In this document: positions 25,955-33,647 of the stretch, piece after piece
Position numbering within the stretch: the first letter of the stretch is position 1
Layout of the letters: the number at the start of each line of letters is the position of its first letter
Source: Pseudomonadota bacterium
Lineage (GTDB): Bacteria; Pseudomonadota; Alphaproteobacteria; Rhizobiales; Rhizobiaceae
DNA: 37,640 bases
Reading direction: 5' to 3'
NCBI GenBank assembly: GCA_023404095.1
Contig: JAEYDD010000044.1
Span: forward strand, 1 to 37,640
Position numbers and translations under genes: made by a program
Notes under the pieces: model-generated
Databases searched by the model: none
What the model was told of the DNA's origin: nothing
The model's input: only the letters and a program-made list of their open reading frames with translations

Positions 25955-26164
25955 ATGTTGAAGCCTGGGCCCGATGATTTAAACTTCTCTCGCCTCAGCG
26001 TCCGCCTCACGGTCGTCCTGCTTTCTCATGGCTATCGGCACGTCAGTGAGCTTTCGGATATGAGCGATAGGGAGCTTCTATCGCTGGAACGCATCGGCCG
26101 CGCAGAGGTCGAAGAGATTCGCGCGGAGCTTTCCAGGTTGGAATGCGAGGGACTGTGCCAATAA
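25955..26164 (+). CDS. stand-alone RNA polymerase alpha C-terminal-domain-like protein
   Basis: The 69-residue protein matches the helix-hairpin-helix alpha-CTD over nearly its whole length: LSVRLTVVLLSHGYRHVSEL aligns with the first helices and LERIGRAEVEEIRAEL with the last. Relative to E. coli RpoA, Arg265 (here Arg17), Gly296 (Gly48) and Glu302 (Glu54) are kept, while Asn268, Lys298 and Ser299 are replaced. There is no alpha N-terminal domain. A six-base inverted repeat ends one base before the ATG, and there is no clear ribosome binding site. Confidence 0.72.
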   Translation: MLKPGPDDLNFSRLSVRLTVVLLSHGYRHVSELSDMSDRELLSLERIGRAEVEEIRAELSRLECEGLCQ

Positions 26165-26271
26165 AGCTGCGTCTACGTCGCATCCAAAATAGGGGCGCGG
26201 CACACGACGATCCCGTGCTGTCCTCCCGACGGCCCCCACCGCCCGTCGATTGCGCCCCCGCCGCCTTGGCC

Positions 26272-26508
26272 TCAAGGCTGCCCGATTGCATCACTTGCAT
26301 CCACCACTGCAAGGACCGTACCGAGGCGATCCGTGATATTGATTCCCAAGTATTTTGTCCGCTTGCCGACCGCTAGGTCGTCCGCCGCCATTTCAAACAA
26401 GCTCGCTCTAGCGTCGGCTACGGCAGCGTTGAGGTCCACGAACGCTATGCCTTCAGGATCGGCTTCTATGCCTTCGATTGTCCGAAGGTGAAAATAATAG
26501 CGTGGCAT
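26272..26508 (-). CDS. DUF6894 family protein
   Basis: The 78-residue protein has the family signature: the MPRYYFHLR start, then an acidic EGIEADPEGIAFVDLNAAV region with the conserved Asp-x-x-Gly pattern and a helix with repeated Ala-Arg. DUF6894 proteins are small, very frequent in Rhizobiales and Bradyrhizobium relatives, and of unknown function. The gene is convergent with the alpha-CTD-like gene. Confidence 0.78.
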   Translation of the reverse strand: MPRYYFHLRTIEGIEADPEGIAFVDLNAAVADARASLFEMAADDLAVGKRTKYLGINITDRLGTVLAVVDASDAIGQP

Positions 26509-26844
26509 TTATCTGCTCCGGCTGCTTGGCTAAACGGCTTGGCTCGGGCTGACGTCCGAACCGACCTCCACTATCCCGCGTGTCGAATTTGTTCCTGTCT
26601 GACAGTGTGCTAACGGGCCGGAGACCGGGCACCAGCGGAGTCCTGTCAGTTCCTCCGCTGGCTCAGCATGCCAGACACGCGACGGGCCTAGACAAGGCCT
26701 CCTAGACCCACTCGGAGAAACCGTCGCCGCGCGGGGATGTTCCACCCGAATTGCACGAATTGCATCCGGATAGCTTGCCGGCAGTTCGATGCCGCGGAGC
26801 GCAGGTTATCGTAAGCCGGTCGGGCGGGTCATCGTCCTCTCAGG
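26509..26844. other. intergenic stretch with one hairpin, no gene seen
   Basis: No open frame here has protein-like composition and a start signal. A nine-base perfect stem lies at 26632-26640 (CCAGCGGAG) and 26653-26661 (CTCCGCTGG) with a 12-base loop and no T-run on either side. The promoter of the DUF6894 gene should lie at its left end. Confidence 0.4.
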
Positions 26845-27111
26845 TCAATGTCCTAACAAAATCTCATACTCGACATCGGCCTCTACAATGGTGGGAATGC
26901 TACCATCCTTTTTTGAGCGTTCTTCCACGCGCGCCAGTACCGCTGTTCGCTTACCTTTCGATAAGCTCGCGATCATCCACAAAGCCTCAATTGAGATGCG
27001 AAATCGCCCGCAGGCTGCGCAATTAAACTCTCGCATGCCCTCGATCATCGACGGCTGATGCTCAGCAGCTGGGTGGTTACCAATTGGGCACGTCGCGCTG
27101 ATCCAGTCCAT
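26845..27111 (-). CDS. small CxxC protein, unknown
   Basis: The 88-residue protein starts at ATG 27111 with GGTGAG close upstream. Cys8 and the Cys31-x-x-Cys34 pair (FNCAACGRFRIS) with nearby His residues could bind zinc as a small ribbon. The middle is a helix (ALWMIASLSKGKRTAVLARV). The family is not recognised. The CxxC-FRIS strand followed by a helix resembles zinc-binding cargo proteins of mobile regions. Confidence 0.6.
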   Translation of the reverse strand: MDWISATCPIGNHPAAEHQPSMIEGMREFNCAACGRFRISIEALWMIASLSKGKRTAVLARVEERSKKDGSIPTIVEADVEYEILLGH

Positions 27112-27271
27112 AGCTCACCGATCAGGGCCGGCAGTTCGGCCGCTTCCTCCGATGCCGAACCGCCGCCCGCCGACGCAAATGCAAGAAGCGCCGGATGCTC
27201 GCCCCGCTGGTTGGGTGACCATTGGAGAGAGAACGATCAATCGTCGGAACACCGGTTTGTTCCAATGGTGC

Positions 27272-27303
27272 AAAAAAATGCCGATGGGGGGCACCATCGG
27301 CAC
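27272..27303 (-). terminator. rho-independent terminator, minus strand
   Basis: TGCCGATGG and CCATCGGCA form a perfect nine-base stem around a GGGGCA loop. On the minus strand the stem is followed by seven T. It would stop minus-strand transcripts coming from the right, either a long 3' tail of the regulator gene at 27674 or a separate small RNA. Confidence 0.75.
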
Positions 27304-27673
27304 TCCAGTTCGTCGCATTGTGAATTACCGGCCAGGACCGGCAACCATGAACGGTTCAGGTGTTAATTTGTTCCGGGGGGCGAAGTGACAAGCTTCGCCA
27401 TCGCCATTCCGCAAACCGACGAATGTCATCGCGACCAAAAAGTGATATTTTGAATGGCCGTAGAATTGCTGACGCCCCCCGCCAGCAAGACCGCTCTCGC
27501 GGAGAGTGCTCCCCGGCGCTCTACTCTACGGATGCGCGAAGCCTCCGGGTGAGCCAAGTCGGAGGCTTCGTTGCGTCTTGCAACAGCCAGCTGTTGTTCC
27601 AGGGTTGTTCCTGCATGTCCGAATTTTAAACCGCGTGAAGCAGTTTGCGACCAAGGTCACTGTTGAGGCGCAG
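27304..27673. other. intergenic stretch with several hairpins
   Basis: No protein-coding gene is convincing. A perfect ten-base stem GAAGCCTCCG (27538-27547) with CGGAGGCTTC (27560-27569) is followed by smaller repeats (GTTGC/GCAAC and AACAG/CTGTT). On the minus strand another stem GGCGAAG/CTTCGCC lies near 27378-27398. A short plus-strand frame of 32 codons at about 27453 ends inside the ten-base stem but lacks a ribosome binding site. Confidence 0.35.
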
Positions 27674-28630
27674 TCATTTCACCGCCGTGTGCTGGTGCCC
27701 CGATCGCCTCAAAAACTCATCGTCCAGTCTGGAAACCACGCTTGCGGCGAGATGGGCCTCCAGTTCGATTTGTCTTTCCACAGCCAGATTTATGTCATCG
27801 TTACTCGACCAGACTACGGCGCCACTTGAAGTCAGGAGTCGGGTGGAGAGGCGCGCTTGCCCATCCTGCACTCGTACGCTCCCTTTGAAACGATACAACA
27901 GGGAGCGAGCAGCGCGGTTTGCAACTTCGGCTGATCCGACCTTCCCTCCAACGACGGTCGTGATGTTGGGGAGCTTTGCAAGCAGCCCGATGATCTCATC
28001 AGTTACCCCGCCGGCCAGCGCAGTCCCGCGCTGTGACTGAGTTATATCTTCGAAGGGAACAACAACAACAACCGTCTCACGAACCGGCTCTGGTGAACGT
28101 CTTACCTGTAGGGAGCCGTAGACGTCATGGACGAATAAGCCGCTTCCGCTGACGAGAGCGAGGAGACCTAGCGCAATCGCCATGTGTTTTCGACTCCACG
28201 GCCGAACGTCAGGTTGATCGACAACTGGCTTTGGATCTGCCCCGCCATCCCCTCTGGAAGACGATGTGAAGATCGGCACATAGCCTCCCTTGGGGATCGT
28301 GATGAGAACGAGGTCCTTTTGCCCAGACAGCAGGTAATAGCGCTCCAAATCCCTACGCAGTCTGCTCGCTTCGATACGGACGACGGGGTCACTCTGGGCG
28401 TCGAAACTGGCTGTCCGACCGAACACCTCGATGCCAATGGAATAGCCCTTGATGAGGTGCGAACGCCCCTCCAGACATTCTCGAACGATATACTGAAGGA
28501 AACGACGATTACGGGGCGTCGCGTCGAAGTGCTTGCTGGCAAGAATGCGCGCTAACTGTGCGTGTATTGCGGCGTCAGAGGGGGGCTGATTATCAATGGT
28601 AGTCCGATGCGCTGCACTTGCGATAGCCAT
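27674..28630 (-). CDS. membrane-anchored winged-helix regulator with TolB-like periplasmic domain
   Basis: The product is 318 residues from ATG 28630. A longer frame to a TTG at 28708 exists. Residues 1-120 hold the winged-helix module found in rhizobial adenylate-cyclase-like proteins: RNRRFLQYIVRECLEGRS, then FDAQSDPVVRIEASRLRRDL and a IPKGGYVPIF end. A membrane segment follows at about 145-167, then a module with VVVVVPFEDITQS and GGVTDEIIGLLAKL. The TPR or cyclase part often found downstream is missing. It probably links a periplasmic signal to transcription. Confidence 0.75.
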   Translation of the reverse strand: MAIASAAHRTTIDNQPPSDAAIHAQLARILASKHFDATPRNRRFLQYIVRECLEGRSHLIKGYSIGIEVFGRTASFDAQSDPVVRIEASRLRRDLERYYLLSGQKDLVLITIPKGGYVPIFTSSSRGDGGADPKPVVDQPDVRPWSRKHMAIALGLLALVSGSGLFVHDVYGSLQVRRSPEPVRETVVVVVPFEDITQSQRGTALAGGVTDEIIGLLAKLPNITTVVGGKVGSAEVANRAARSLLYRFKGSVRVQDGQARLSTRLLTSSGAVVWSSNDDINLAVERQIELEAHLAASVVSRLDDEFLRRSGHQHTAVK

Positions 28631-28866
28631 GCTGATCCCCAAGTCGAATGCACTTCTTTCCAGACGTCTGTACTGCACTGCGAGAGGTAATGCTGTGCCG
28701 TCCAGCAAGTACGACCTACGATAGGTAGTATCAGACCGTAGTCAACTCGCATTGGAGTGGTAATGACGGGTAGAGCTGCCGTAGTGTCGCGTAAGCTACC
28801 TCTCAAACGAAGCTCACCATATGGATATGCAGTATAATCAGCGAGCTTTAACACGCGAGAGGAACG

Positions 28867-29382
28867 ATGCGCTTCCAGTTCGACTTGCGTTGCCATTTAG
28901 GTCTTCAGCGCTCGATGGCACTCGAAACCCAGAGAGCGCGGAGCCGGTCGGCTGACGATAGACACGTCGTTGTGCAGGCGGGAGCGGTCTGCACGCGAAA
29001 CAGCCTGCAAAATGGAGAGACGGAAATTCTCCTCATTTCTAGCCTGAGCAACGGTGACTGGGGCATTCCCAAAGGTCATTTGGAATCCGGCGAATGCTCC
29101 GCCGCCGCTGCGGCGCGTGAAGCCTTTGAGGAGGCTGGCATGGTCGGGGAAGCCACACCTGATCCAATTGGGACCTTCACCTACCTGAAGCCGCTGCGCC
29201 CTGATCTTTATTGTGTCCGGGTGCACATGTTGGCCGTAACGGCAGTTGCCCCCAACTTTCCCGAGCGTGATCTGCGGATTGCCCGCTGGGTGCCCGCGTC
29301 ACATGCCGCCGCCCATGTCAATCGCGAGGGACTTCGTATATTTTTATCTGGGCTTTTCCGCTCGCCGCGGCCTTGCGTGTGA
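28867..29382 (+). CDS. Nudix hydrolase
   Basis: The 171-residue protein carries a perfect Nudix box from Gly70: GHLESGECSAAAA then REAFEEAGM, matching G-x5-E-x7-REUxEExGU. The preceding segment DWGIPKGH is typical of diphosphoinositol/dinucleoside polyphosphate-type Nudix enzymes that cut nucleoside diphosphate-linked substrates. ATG 28867 has a GAGAGGAA before it. An internal ATG at 28915 is possible. The gene is divergent from the regulator. Confidence 0.88.
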   Translation: MRFQFDLRCHLGLQRSMALETQRARSRSADDRHVVVQAGAVCTRNSLQNGETEILLISSLSNGDWGIPKGHLESGECSAAAAAREAFEEAGMVGEATPDPIGTFTYLKPLRPDLYCVRVHMLAVTAVAPNFPERDLRIARWVPASHAAAHVNREGLRIFLSGLFRSPRPCV

Positions 29383-29440
29383 CGCCGCGGTGCCGGCACC
29401 CTGCCGGAGCTGTTCCCAGCTTTAGCAAATGCTTCTCCTG

Positions 29441-29686
29441 CTACAGGACTGCATAGTAGGCACCAAACAGCAACATGGCGCTTCCGACGGCAATCATTAG
29501 AATTCCAGGTACGTGTCGTGTCAGTCCCAAGAACCGCATTGTCTGTCCTCGGGGCTCGAGTGTAGGCTCAGTGGCGGATGGTGACGGCCTGTGCACATCG
29601 CTTAGGGGTCGTCGGCGAATTGCACCACGAAAGATGAACAAGATTCCGCCTACCACCAGGGCAGCGCCAAGTAAAATTGTTAACAC
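29441..29686 (-). CDS. small two-pass membrane protein, unknown
   Basis: The 81-residue protein starts at GTG 29686 with AAGGGAG upstream on the minus strand. It has two hydrophobic segments (TILLGAALVVGGILFIF and PGILMIAVGSAMLLFGAYY) separated by a basic, Pro-rich loop. The GTG start is inferred, as an out-of-frame ATG nearby leads to a stop. Function unknown. It lies just downstream of the cold-shock gene and may be co-transcribed. Confidence 0.6.
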   Translation of the reverse strand: MLTILLGAALVVGGILFIFRGAIRRRPLSDVHRPSPSATEPTLEPRGQTMRFLGLTRHVPGILMIAVGSAMLLFGAYYAVL

Positions 29687-29743
29687 AGCATACTCCCTTG
29701 CCGCGCGTTTGGCGCTCGGGACCGTCAGCCTGCGCTGCCACCC

Positions 29744-29953
29744 CTATAGTGCCCGCAGGTCATCCGCAGACGTCTTCCCACTTTTCCTGTCTCGCGCCAG
29801 TTCAAACGAGACTTTCTGCCCATCCTTCAGTCCTGACAGACCTGCTCGTTGCAGCGCTGAAATGTGGACGAAGACATCGGGCGATCCGTCGTCTGCTTGA
29901 ATGAAGCCGTAGCCCTTATCGGTATTGAACCATTTCACAGTGCCAGTCGCCAC
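29744..29953 (-). CDS. cold-shock protein (CspA family)
   Basis: The 69-residue protein is a normal-length cold-shock domain with RNP1 in KGYGFIQ and RNP2 in VFVHISA. It binds single-stranded nucleic acid and melts RNA structures. The 174 bases upstream to the next gene leave room for the long leader usual for csp mRNAs, though no specific thermosensor was identified. Rhizobia carry several copies, so the paralogue number cannot be set. Confidence 0.93.
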   Translation of the reverse strand: MATGTVKWFNTDKGYGFIQADDGSPDVFVHISALQRAGLSGLKDGQKVSFELARDRKSGKTSADDLRAL

Positions 29954-30127
29954 GTCGGTGATCCTTCAAATTCGAATTGGCTAGAGTACCACGCACAAGA
30001 ACCTCTCGCGTCGAGATCGGTTCCGCGGGATTGTGAACCTTTGCAGCGCTGCCGTCCCATCCCACGGCCCCAGGACATGTCTAGCTCTGGCTTCAGCTGA
30101 TCGCACCAGTTCGGCCGCCACGGACAG

Positions 30128-30529
30128 TTACCAGATCGGGCGGACGGCAAGAGATCGTCGCAGCAGCGGGTGCCAACCAGCATCATTGTCCACGTCTTCG
30201 AAGCAAACGCGGGCATGTCCGGCCGAAATCATGCCGATCTCCCTCGCAGCAGCCTTGGAAAGGTCCAGCACTCGCCCGCGAACGAATGGGCCCCTATCAT
30301 TGATCCGGACAACGACGCTCTTGCCCATCTCAGGGCTGCTGACCTTAATCTTTGTGCCCAGCTTCATCGTCTTGTGTGCGGCCGTCAGCCGCGACGGGTC
30401 CATTTGTTCGCCAGATGCTGTCTGCGAAGTTAGAGCATACCATGAAGCGCGCCCGCAGCTCTCGCCGGCCTCGGCACAAATCGGTGTAATGAAAGCGACT
30501 ACCAGGGCCATCATGCATGTCCTAAGCAT
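30128..30529 (-). CDS. RlpA-like double-psi beta-barrel protein
   Basis: The 133-residue protein has a signal peptide of about 21 residues (CMMALVVAFITPICAEA) and a double-psi beta-barrel domain with the SCGRASWYALTSQTASGE start and the VVRINDRGPFVRGRVLDLS block typical of RlpA septal lytic transglycosylases. The conserved Asp and His positions are present (AAHKTM, INDRGPF). It lacks the SPOR domain of full-length RlpA and the lipobox, so it is a short secreted homologue. Confidence 0.88.
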   Translation of the reverse strand: MLRTCMMALVVAFITPICAEAGESCGRASWYALTSQTASGEQMDPSRLTAAHKTMKLGTKIKVSSPEMGKSVVVRINDRGPFVRGRVLDLSKAAAREIGMISAGHARVCFEDVDNDAGWHPLLRRSLAVRPIW

Positions 30530-30673
30530 CTCTTTGTCCTTCTGAACATAACGTGACGCAAGTTGATTTAGGTAACGCTAATGCTCGCATCGAGTTCCGC
30601 AGGCCGAGTATGGCCTCACGGAGACACTGCGACCATTGAAGCGAAACAGGAGCTCAGCAGGTTAGGCCAGAAC

Positions 30674-30759
30674 GGAAAAAAGCCCCGCACGGTGGCGGGG
30701 CAGTAACGCGCCGCTGTTGGCTTCAGGAGGGCGCGGGGGAGGCTCGGCATGAGCGAGCC
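30674..30759 (-). ncRNA. candidate small RNA with three hairpins and terminator
   Basis: On the minus strand three stems follow one another: GGCTCG/CGAGCC (30741-30759), CGCGCC/GGCGCG (30707-30735), whose 17-base loop starts CTCCTGAAG, and GCCCCGC/GCGGGGC (30682-30701), followed by six T. A TAAATA box lies at 30765-30770, seven to ten bases before the first stem. The C-rich CUCCU loop could pair with ribosome binding sites, as in the alpha-r14/NfeR1-type RNAs of rhizobia. I cannot confirm that family. Confidence 0.6.
30682..30701 (-). terminator. rho-independent terminator of the candidate sRNA
   Basis: GCCCCGC and GCGGGGC pair perfectly around a six-base loop. On the minus strand TTTTTT follows directly. 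No protein gene ends nearby on that strand, which is why an RNA gene is proposed. Confidence 0.75.
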
Positions 30760-31029
30760 GTTTCTATTTACGACAACAAATGTCGCTGCGGGAAGGTCTG
30801 ATTCCGCGATTCCGGTACGGTTGCGGAAATAAACTTTGACGGCAGTGGCCCGTAAAATTCCCCTTCGTCTCGCTCCCCTCGTCCAAATCGTCCGCCGGCT
30901 GACGCGAACGACGTTCGTTTTTGGGCCGCAGCATGTGGATGTTATCCCCGCGGAAAGCATTATCTTTGTCCCCCTTGGACCGCTCGTCGGTTGTGAACGT
31001 AGCCTTCTCTCGTCAAGAGAGGGAGTGAA

Positions 31030-31887
31030 ATGCAGAGCAACGTGAGAGTGATAGTACCAGTCAGTATCGCTGGGTTGGTTCCTGGTGTCCCGCCCACTGG
31101 AATGCCGATTTTTGAGAACGTAAAGCCTACGGATCTGTTTGTGGACCCAGCCTATCAACGGGACATTAGCGAAAGGGGCCTGACGCAAATTCGGCGCATT
31201 ATCGAGGGCTTTGACTGGACGAAGTTCAAGCCCCCGATCTGCGCATATGCCGAACATGAGGGCTCGACCGTTCTCATGGTGCTCGATGGTCAGCACACAG
31301 CTATCGCCGCGGCATCAAACCCTATCATCGATTTGATACCTGTCATGATCGTCGAGGCAGAAGATACGGTTTGCCAGGCGAAAGCGTTCATTGGCCAAAA
31401 TACGCAGCGTCTCGGAGTAACCAACCTGCAACTCCACCAAGCTGCGCTGGCGGCGGCTGATGAAGATGCGCTTACGCTCGAGCTTACATGCACATCGGCA
31501 AGGGTGAAGCTGCTGCGGACGCCAAACTCGTATACTGGCGATGGTTCGCGTCAAACCATTGCGGTGAAACAGGTGGAAGCTCTAATTGCGCGCCGTGGGC
31601 GGATAACCGCCAGGCAGGTCCTCGAGGTGATAGCGGATGCAGAACGAGGGCCTATAACCGCCACTCATATTAAGGCGGTTGAGTTGCTTTTGACCGATCC
31701 GGACTACGCGGATCAAATTGCCGCCGAGGATCTTACCACCGCAATTGTCGACTTGCTTTACACCGCCGAAGATGAAGCAAAACTCTTTGCGGTCACACAT
31801 AAGGTCCCGTTCTGGAAGGCTCTCGCAATCGTTTGGTTTCGCAAGTGCAAAAAGCGGCGTGGCGCACCTGGTCTCAGGGTCGCTTAG
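31030..31887 (+). CDS. ParB-like protein (DUF6551-type)
   Basis: The 285-residue protein has a ParB/sulfiredoxin-like N-terminal fold: FVDPAYQRDISERGLTQI, then FDWTKFKPPICAYAE and the VLDGQHTAIAA box that corresponds to the ParB 'GeHR' motif with His replacing the usual Glu-His-Arg order. Helical segments follow (NLQLHQAALAAADEDALTLEL) and a Lys/Arg-rich end. No ParA partner or parS-like repeat is near. The ribosome binding site GAGGGAGTGA is partly in a hairpin. It is likely cargo. Confidence 0.75.
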   Translation: MQSNVRVIVPVSIAGLVPGVPPTGMPIFENVKPTDLFVDPAYQRDISERGLTQIRRIIEGFDWTKFKPPICAYAEHEGSTVLMVLDGQHTAIAAASNPIIDLIPVMIVEAEDTVCQAKAFIGQNTQRLGVTNLQLHQAALAAADEDALTLELTCTSARVKLLRTPNSYTGDGSRQTIAVKQVEALIARRGRITARQVLEVIADAERGPITATHIKAVELLLTDPDYADQIAAEDLTTAIVDLLYTAEDEAKLFAVTHKVPFWKALAIVWFRKCKKRRGAPGLRVA

Positions 31888-31897
31888 TCGATCCGGC

Positions 31898-31931
31898 ACG
31901 GCAGAGGCATTTGTGAGTGTGCCTCTGCCGT
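31898..31931. terminator. twelve-base perfect hairpin between convergent genes
   Basis: ACGGCAGAGGCA (31898-31909) pairs with TGCCTCTGCCGT (31920-31931). It lies between the ParB-like gene and the convergent lipoprotein gene, so it can act as a bidirectional terminator, although neither side has a strong T-run. Confidence 0.5.
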
Positions 31932-31948
31932 ACGCGAGTTCCCTGGAA

Positions 31949-32281
31949 TTAGTTGCAGCCCTTGCTCTTCATTGCCGATTGGATGGCCTGCACCTTGCCC
32001 TTTGCCACGGCAACCTGGCCTTCCTTGTCGCCGCCGAAGGTGCTGGACATCGGCACACCGACGAGGAAGACACCAACTGCGTCACCGGTTGCGGCGTCAT
32101 TTTGTGCCTTGGACACCGCAGCTAGGTTCTGCTGCTCTTTGATCAGTTCCTGAGCCAGCACCGGGCAGCTGCTGCCGGTATACGCTGCCATCGGAATGTC
32201 GGCCGGCACGATTGCGTCAGGTCGCTTGGCACAAGCCGTAGAAGCCAGCGCGAGCGCCAGCACTGCAAATCGAAGTTTCAT
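31949..32281 (-). CDS. small lipoprotein, unknown
   Basis: The 110-residue protein starts at ATG 32281, preceded by GAGGGG, and an ATG four codons earlier is less likely. The signal peptide ends in a lipobox with the lipidated residue at Cys17 (ALASTAC). The mature part is helical with polar residues (VLAQELIKEQQNLAAVSK), a Gly/Val stretch (GDAVGVFLVGVP) and a C-terminal CysAsn. Small lipoproteins of this shape are common in rhizobia, without known function. Confidence 0.8.
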   Translation of the reverse strand: MKLRFAVLALALASTACAKRPDAIVPADIPMAAYTGSSCPVLAQELIKEQQNLAAVSKAQNDAATGDAVGVFLVGVPMSSTFGGDKEGQVAVAKGKVQAIQSAMKSKGCN

Positions 32282-32370
32282 ATTTCCCCTCATATCCCCG
32301 CAGGGACGCCCTTACCCGTTACAGGCGCAACGTGACAGGATGCACGCTGGTGTCAAGCGTCCAGGATGGG

Positions 32371-32396
32371 CGCGACATGTTGCATGCCATGTCGCG
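32371..32396. repeat. inverted repeat CGCGACATG/CATGTCGCG
   Basis: A nine-base perfect inverted repeat with an eight-base spacer, plus a related GCGCAACATGCTGCGACATG about 70 bases further right. It lies between the lipoprotein gene and tRNA-Thr, in a stretch without genes. A regulatory or integration-related role is possible but unproven. Confidence 0.4.
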
Positions 32397-32525
32397 TGGA
32401 TTTGCCGAGGGCTCAGGGGATTGCCCGGAATCTGAGGGGATTGGGGCGCAACATGCTGCGACATGAAGCCCGATAAAAATCGTCTCGGTCGCATTGCTAT
32501 CGAATTGAATTTACTTGGAATTCTT

Positions 32526-32601
<76 letters not shown>

Positions 32602-32652
32602 ACTCGGGGAGGGAGTAGCATATTCCTTCCGGCTGTAAAGCGAAAAATGCCC

Positions 32653-33600
32653 TCAGATGGTCCAGTCGAGGCTCGCCGGTGTCGGAGAAACGGATTCCTT
32701 GCAAAACTGAACGGTGTGGGGCAGCGTTTCTGCGAGGAAGTCGATCAGGGCGCGGACCGCCGGCAGCATTCCATGACGGGAAGTGAAGGCGGCGTGCATG
32801 CTCGACTGCGGGGAGCCCCATCCGGCAAGGACGGGGGTCAGTACGCCGGCGCGGAATCCTCTTTCGGCGATGGTGTCCGGCAGCAGCCCGATGCCGATAC
32901 CTTCGATCGCGGCGCGTTCGAGGATGCCGAAATCGATGCAGGAAAGCACCGGATTGTGGGCGACGTCGCGAAAGGCGCCGGCGTCGTCGACCAGCGTCCA
33001 GATGGCCCGGCCGGGATTTTCCTGCATTGCGATCGTCGGCATCTGCGCGAGGTTTTCGAATGTGATCGGGCCATGGCGCGCGATGAGGGCCGGGCTTGCT
33101 GCCAATCGCTGGCGCGTGTCGCCGAACTTGCGAACCACGATCGACTGGTCGCCATCATAGCTCGCCCGCACCCTCAGCGCGACGTCGACGCGCTCCTCGA
33201 TCAGATCGACGGGGCGATTGGTCATCAGGATTGCCAGGCGGATATCGGGAAAGCGCTTGAGAAACGCCGGCAGGATGTTTGCAAGCATCGGCGCAAAGCC
33301 GGGCGGCATGGCGAGCCTTACCGGACCGGCCGGTTCCGACTTGGCGGCGGCAATGACGGCTTCCGCCGCGTCTACGCCGGCAAGTATCGTCTCGCAGCGC
33401 TCGTAGAATGTCTGGCCGATGTCGGTCACGCGCAGCTTGCGGGTCGAGCGCTCCAGCAGACGAACGCCGAGCTGCTCCTCGAGCTGTGCAACGCGCTTGG
33501 AGATCTTGGATTTCGGCACGCCGAGCGCGTTGGCGGCAGCCGTGAACCCCTTGTGCTTCACCACCGCGGCGAAAAGGGCGAGATCGTTCAGGTCCTGCAT
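32653..33600 (-). CDS. LysR-family transcriptional regulator
   Basis: The 315-residue protein has the N-terminal winged helix (DLALFAAVVKHKGFTAAANAL then KSKISKRVAQLEEQLGVRLL) and a C-terminal periplasmic-binding-like effector domain. It is divergent from the azoreductase gene, with an inverted repeat TGTTTCT-N4-AGAAACA in between. LysR proteins often control the divergent neighbour, so it is likely to regulate azoR in response to a quinone- or azo-type compound. Confidence 0.93.
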   Translation of the reverse strand: MQDLNDLALFAAVVKHKGFTAAANALGVPKSKISKRVAQLEEQLGVRLLERSTRKLRVTDIGQTFYERCETILAGVDAAEAVIAAAKSEPAGPVRLAMPPGFAPMLANILPAFLKRFPDIRLAILMTNRPVDLIEERVDVALRVRASYDGDQSIVVRKFGDTRQRLAASPALIARHGPITFENLAQMPTIAMQENPGRAIWTLVDDAGAFRDVAHNPVLSCIDFGILERAAIEGIGIGLLPDTIAERGFRAGVLTPVLAGWGSPQSSMHAAFTSRHGMLPAVRALIDFLAETLPHTVQFCKESVSPTPASLDWTI

Positions 33601-33629
33601 TGGATTTCCTTTCGGGCGACCGCAATTAT

Positions 33630-33647
33630 TGTTTCTGCAGAGAAACA
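33630..33647. promoter_or_regulatory. putative LysR operator between lysR and azoR
   Basis: TGTTTCT and AGAAACA form a perfect seven-base inverted repeat with a four-base spacer in the 132-base divergent intergenic region, 30 bases before the regulator start. The placement suits a LysR recall or activation site, though the classic T-N11-A form is not strictly followed. Confidence 0.5.

Larger units (their letters stand above)
30530..31029. other. long intergenic region between RlpA-like and ParB-like genes
   Basis: The stretch holds the promoter side of the RlpA-like gene, the minus-strand sRNA candidate, and the leader of the ParB-like gene. A CTCTC (31007-31011) with GAGAG (31017-31021) hairpin overlaps the ribosome binding site of that gene and could limit its translation. 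No other open frame with protein-like composition was found. Confidence 0.5.

Noticed and set aside
28552..28896. 114-codon minus-strand frame opposite the Nudix start
   Set aside because: It overlaps the regulator start in another frame and lacks a ribosome binding site and family pattern. Kept out, though its first part is not clearly random.
30616..31296. 226-codon minus-strand frame over the sRNA candidate and the ParB-like gene start
   Set aside because: It is partly antisense to the ParB-like gene, reads through a terminator hairpin and shows no protein-like pattern.
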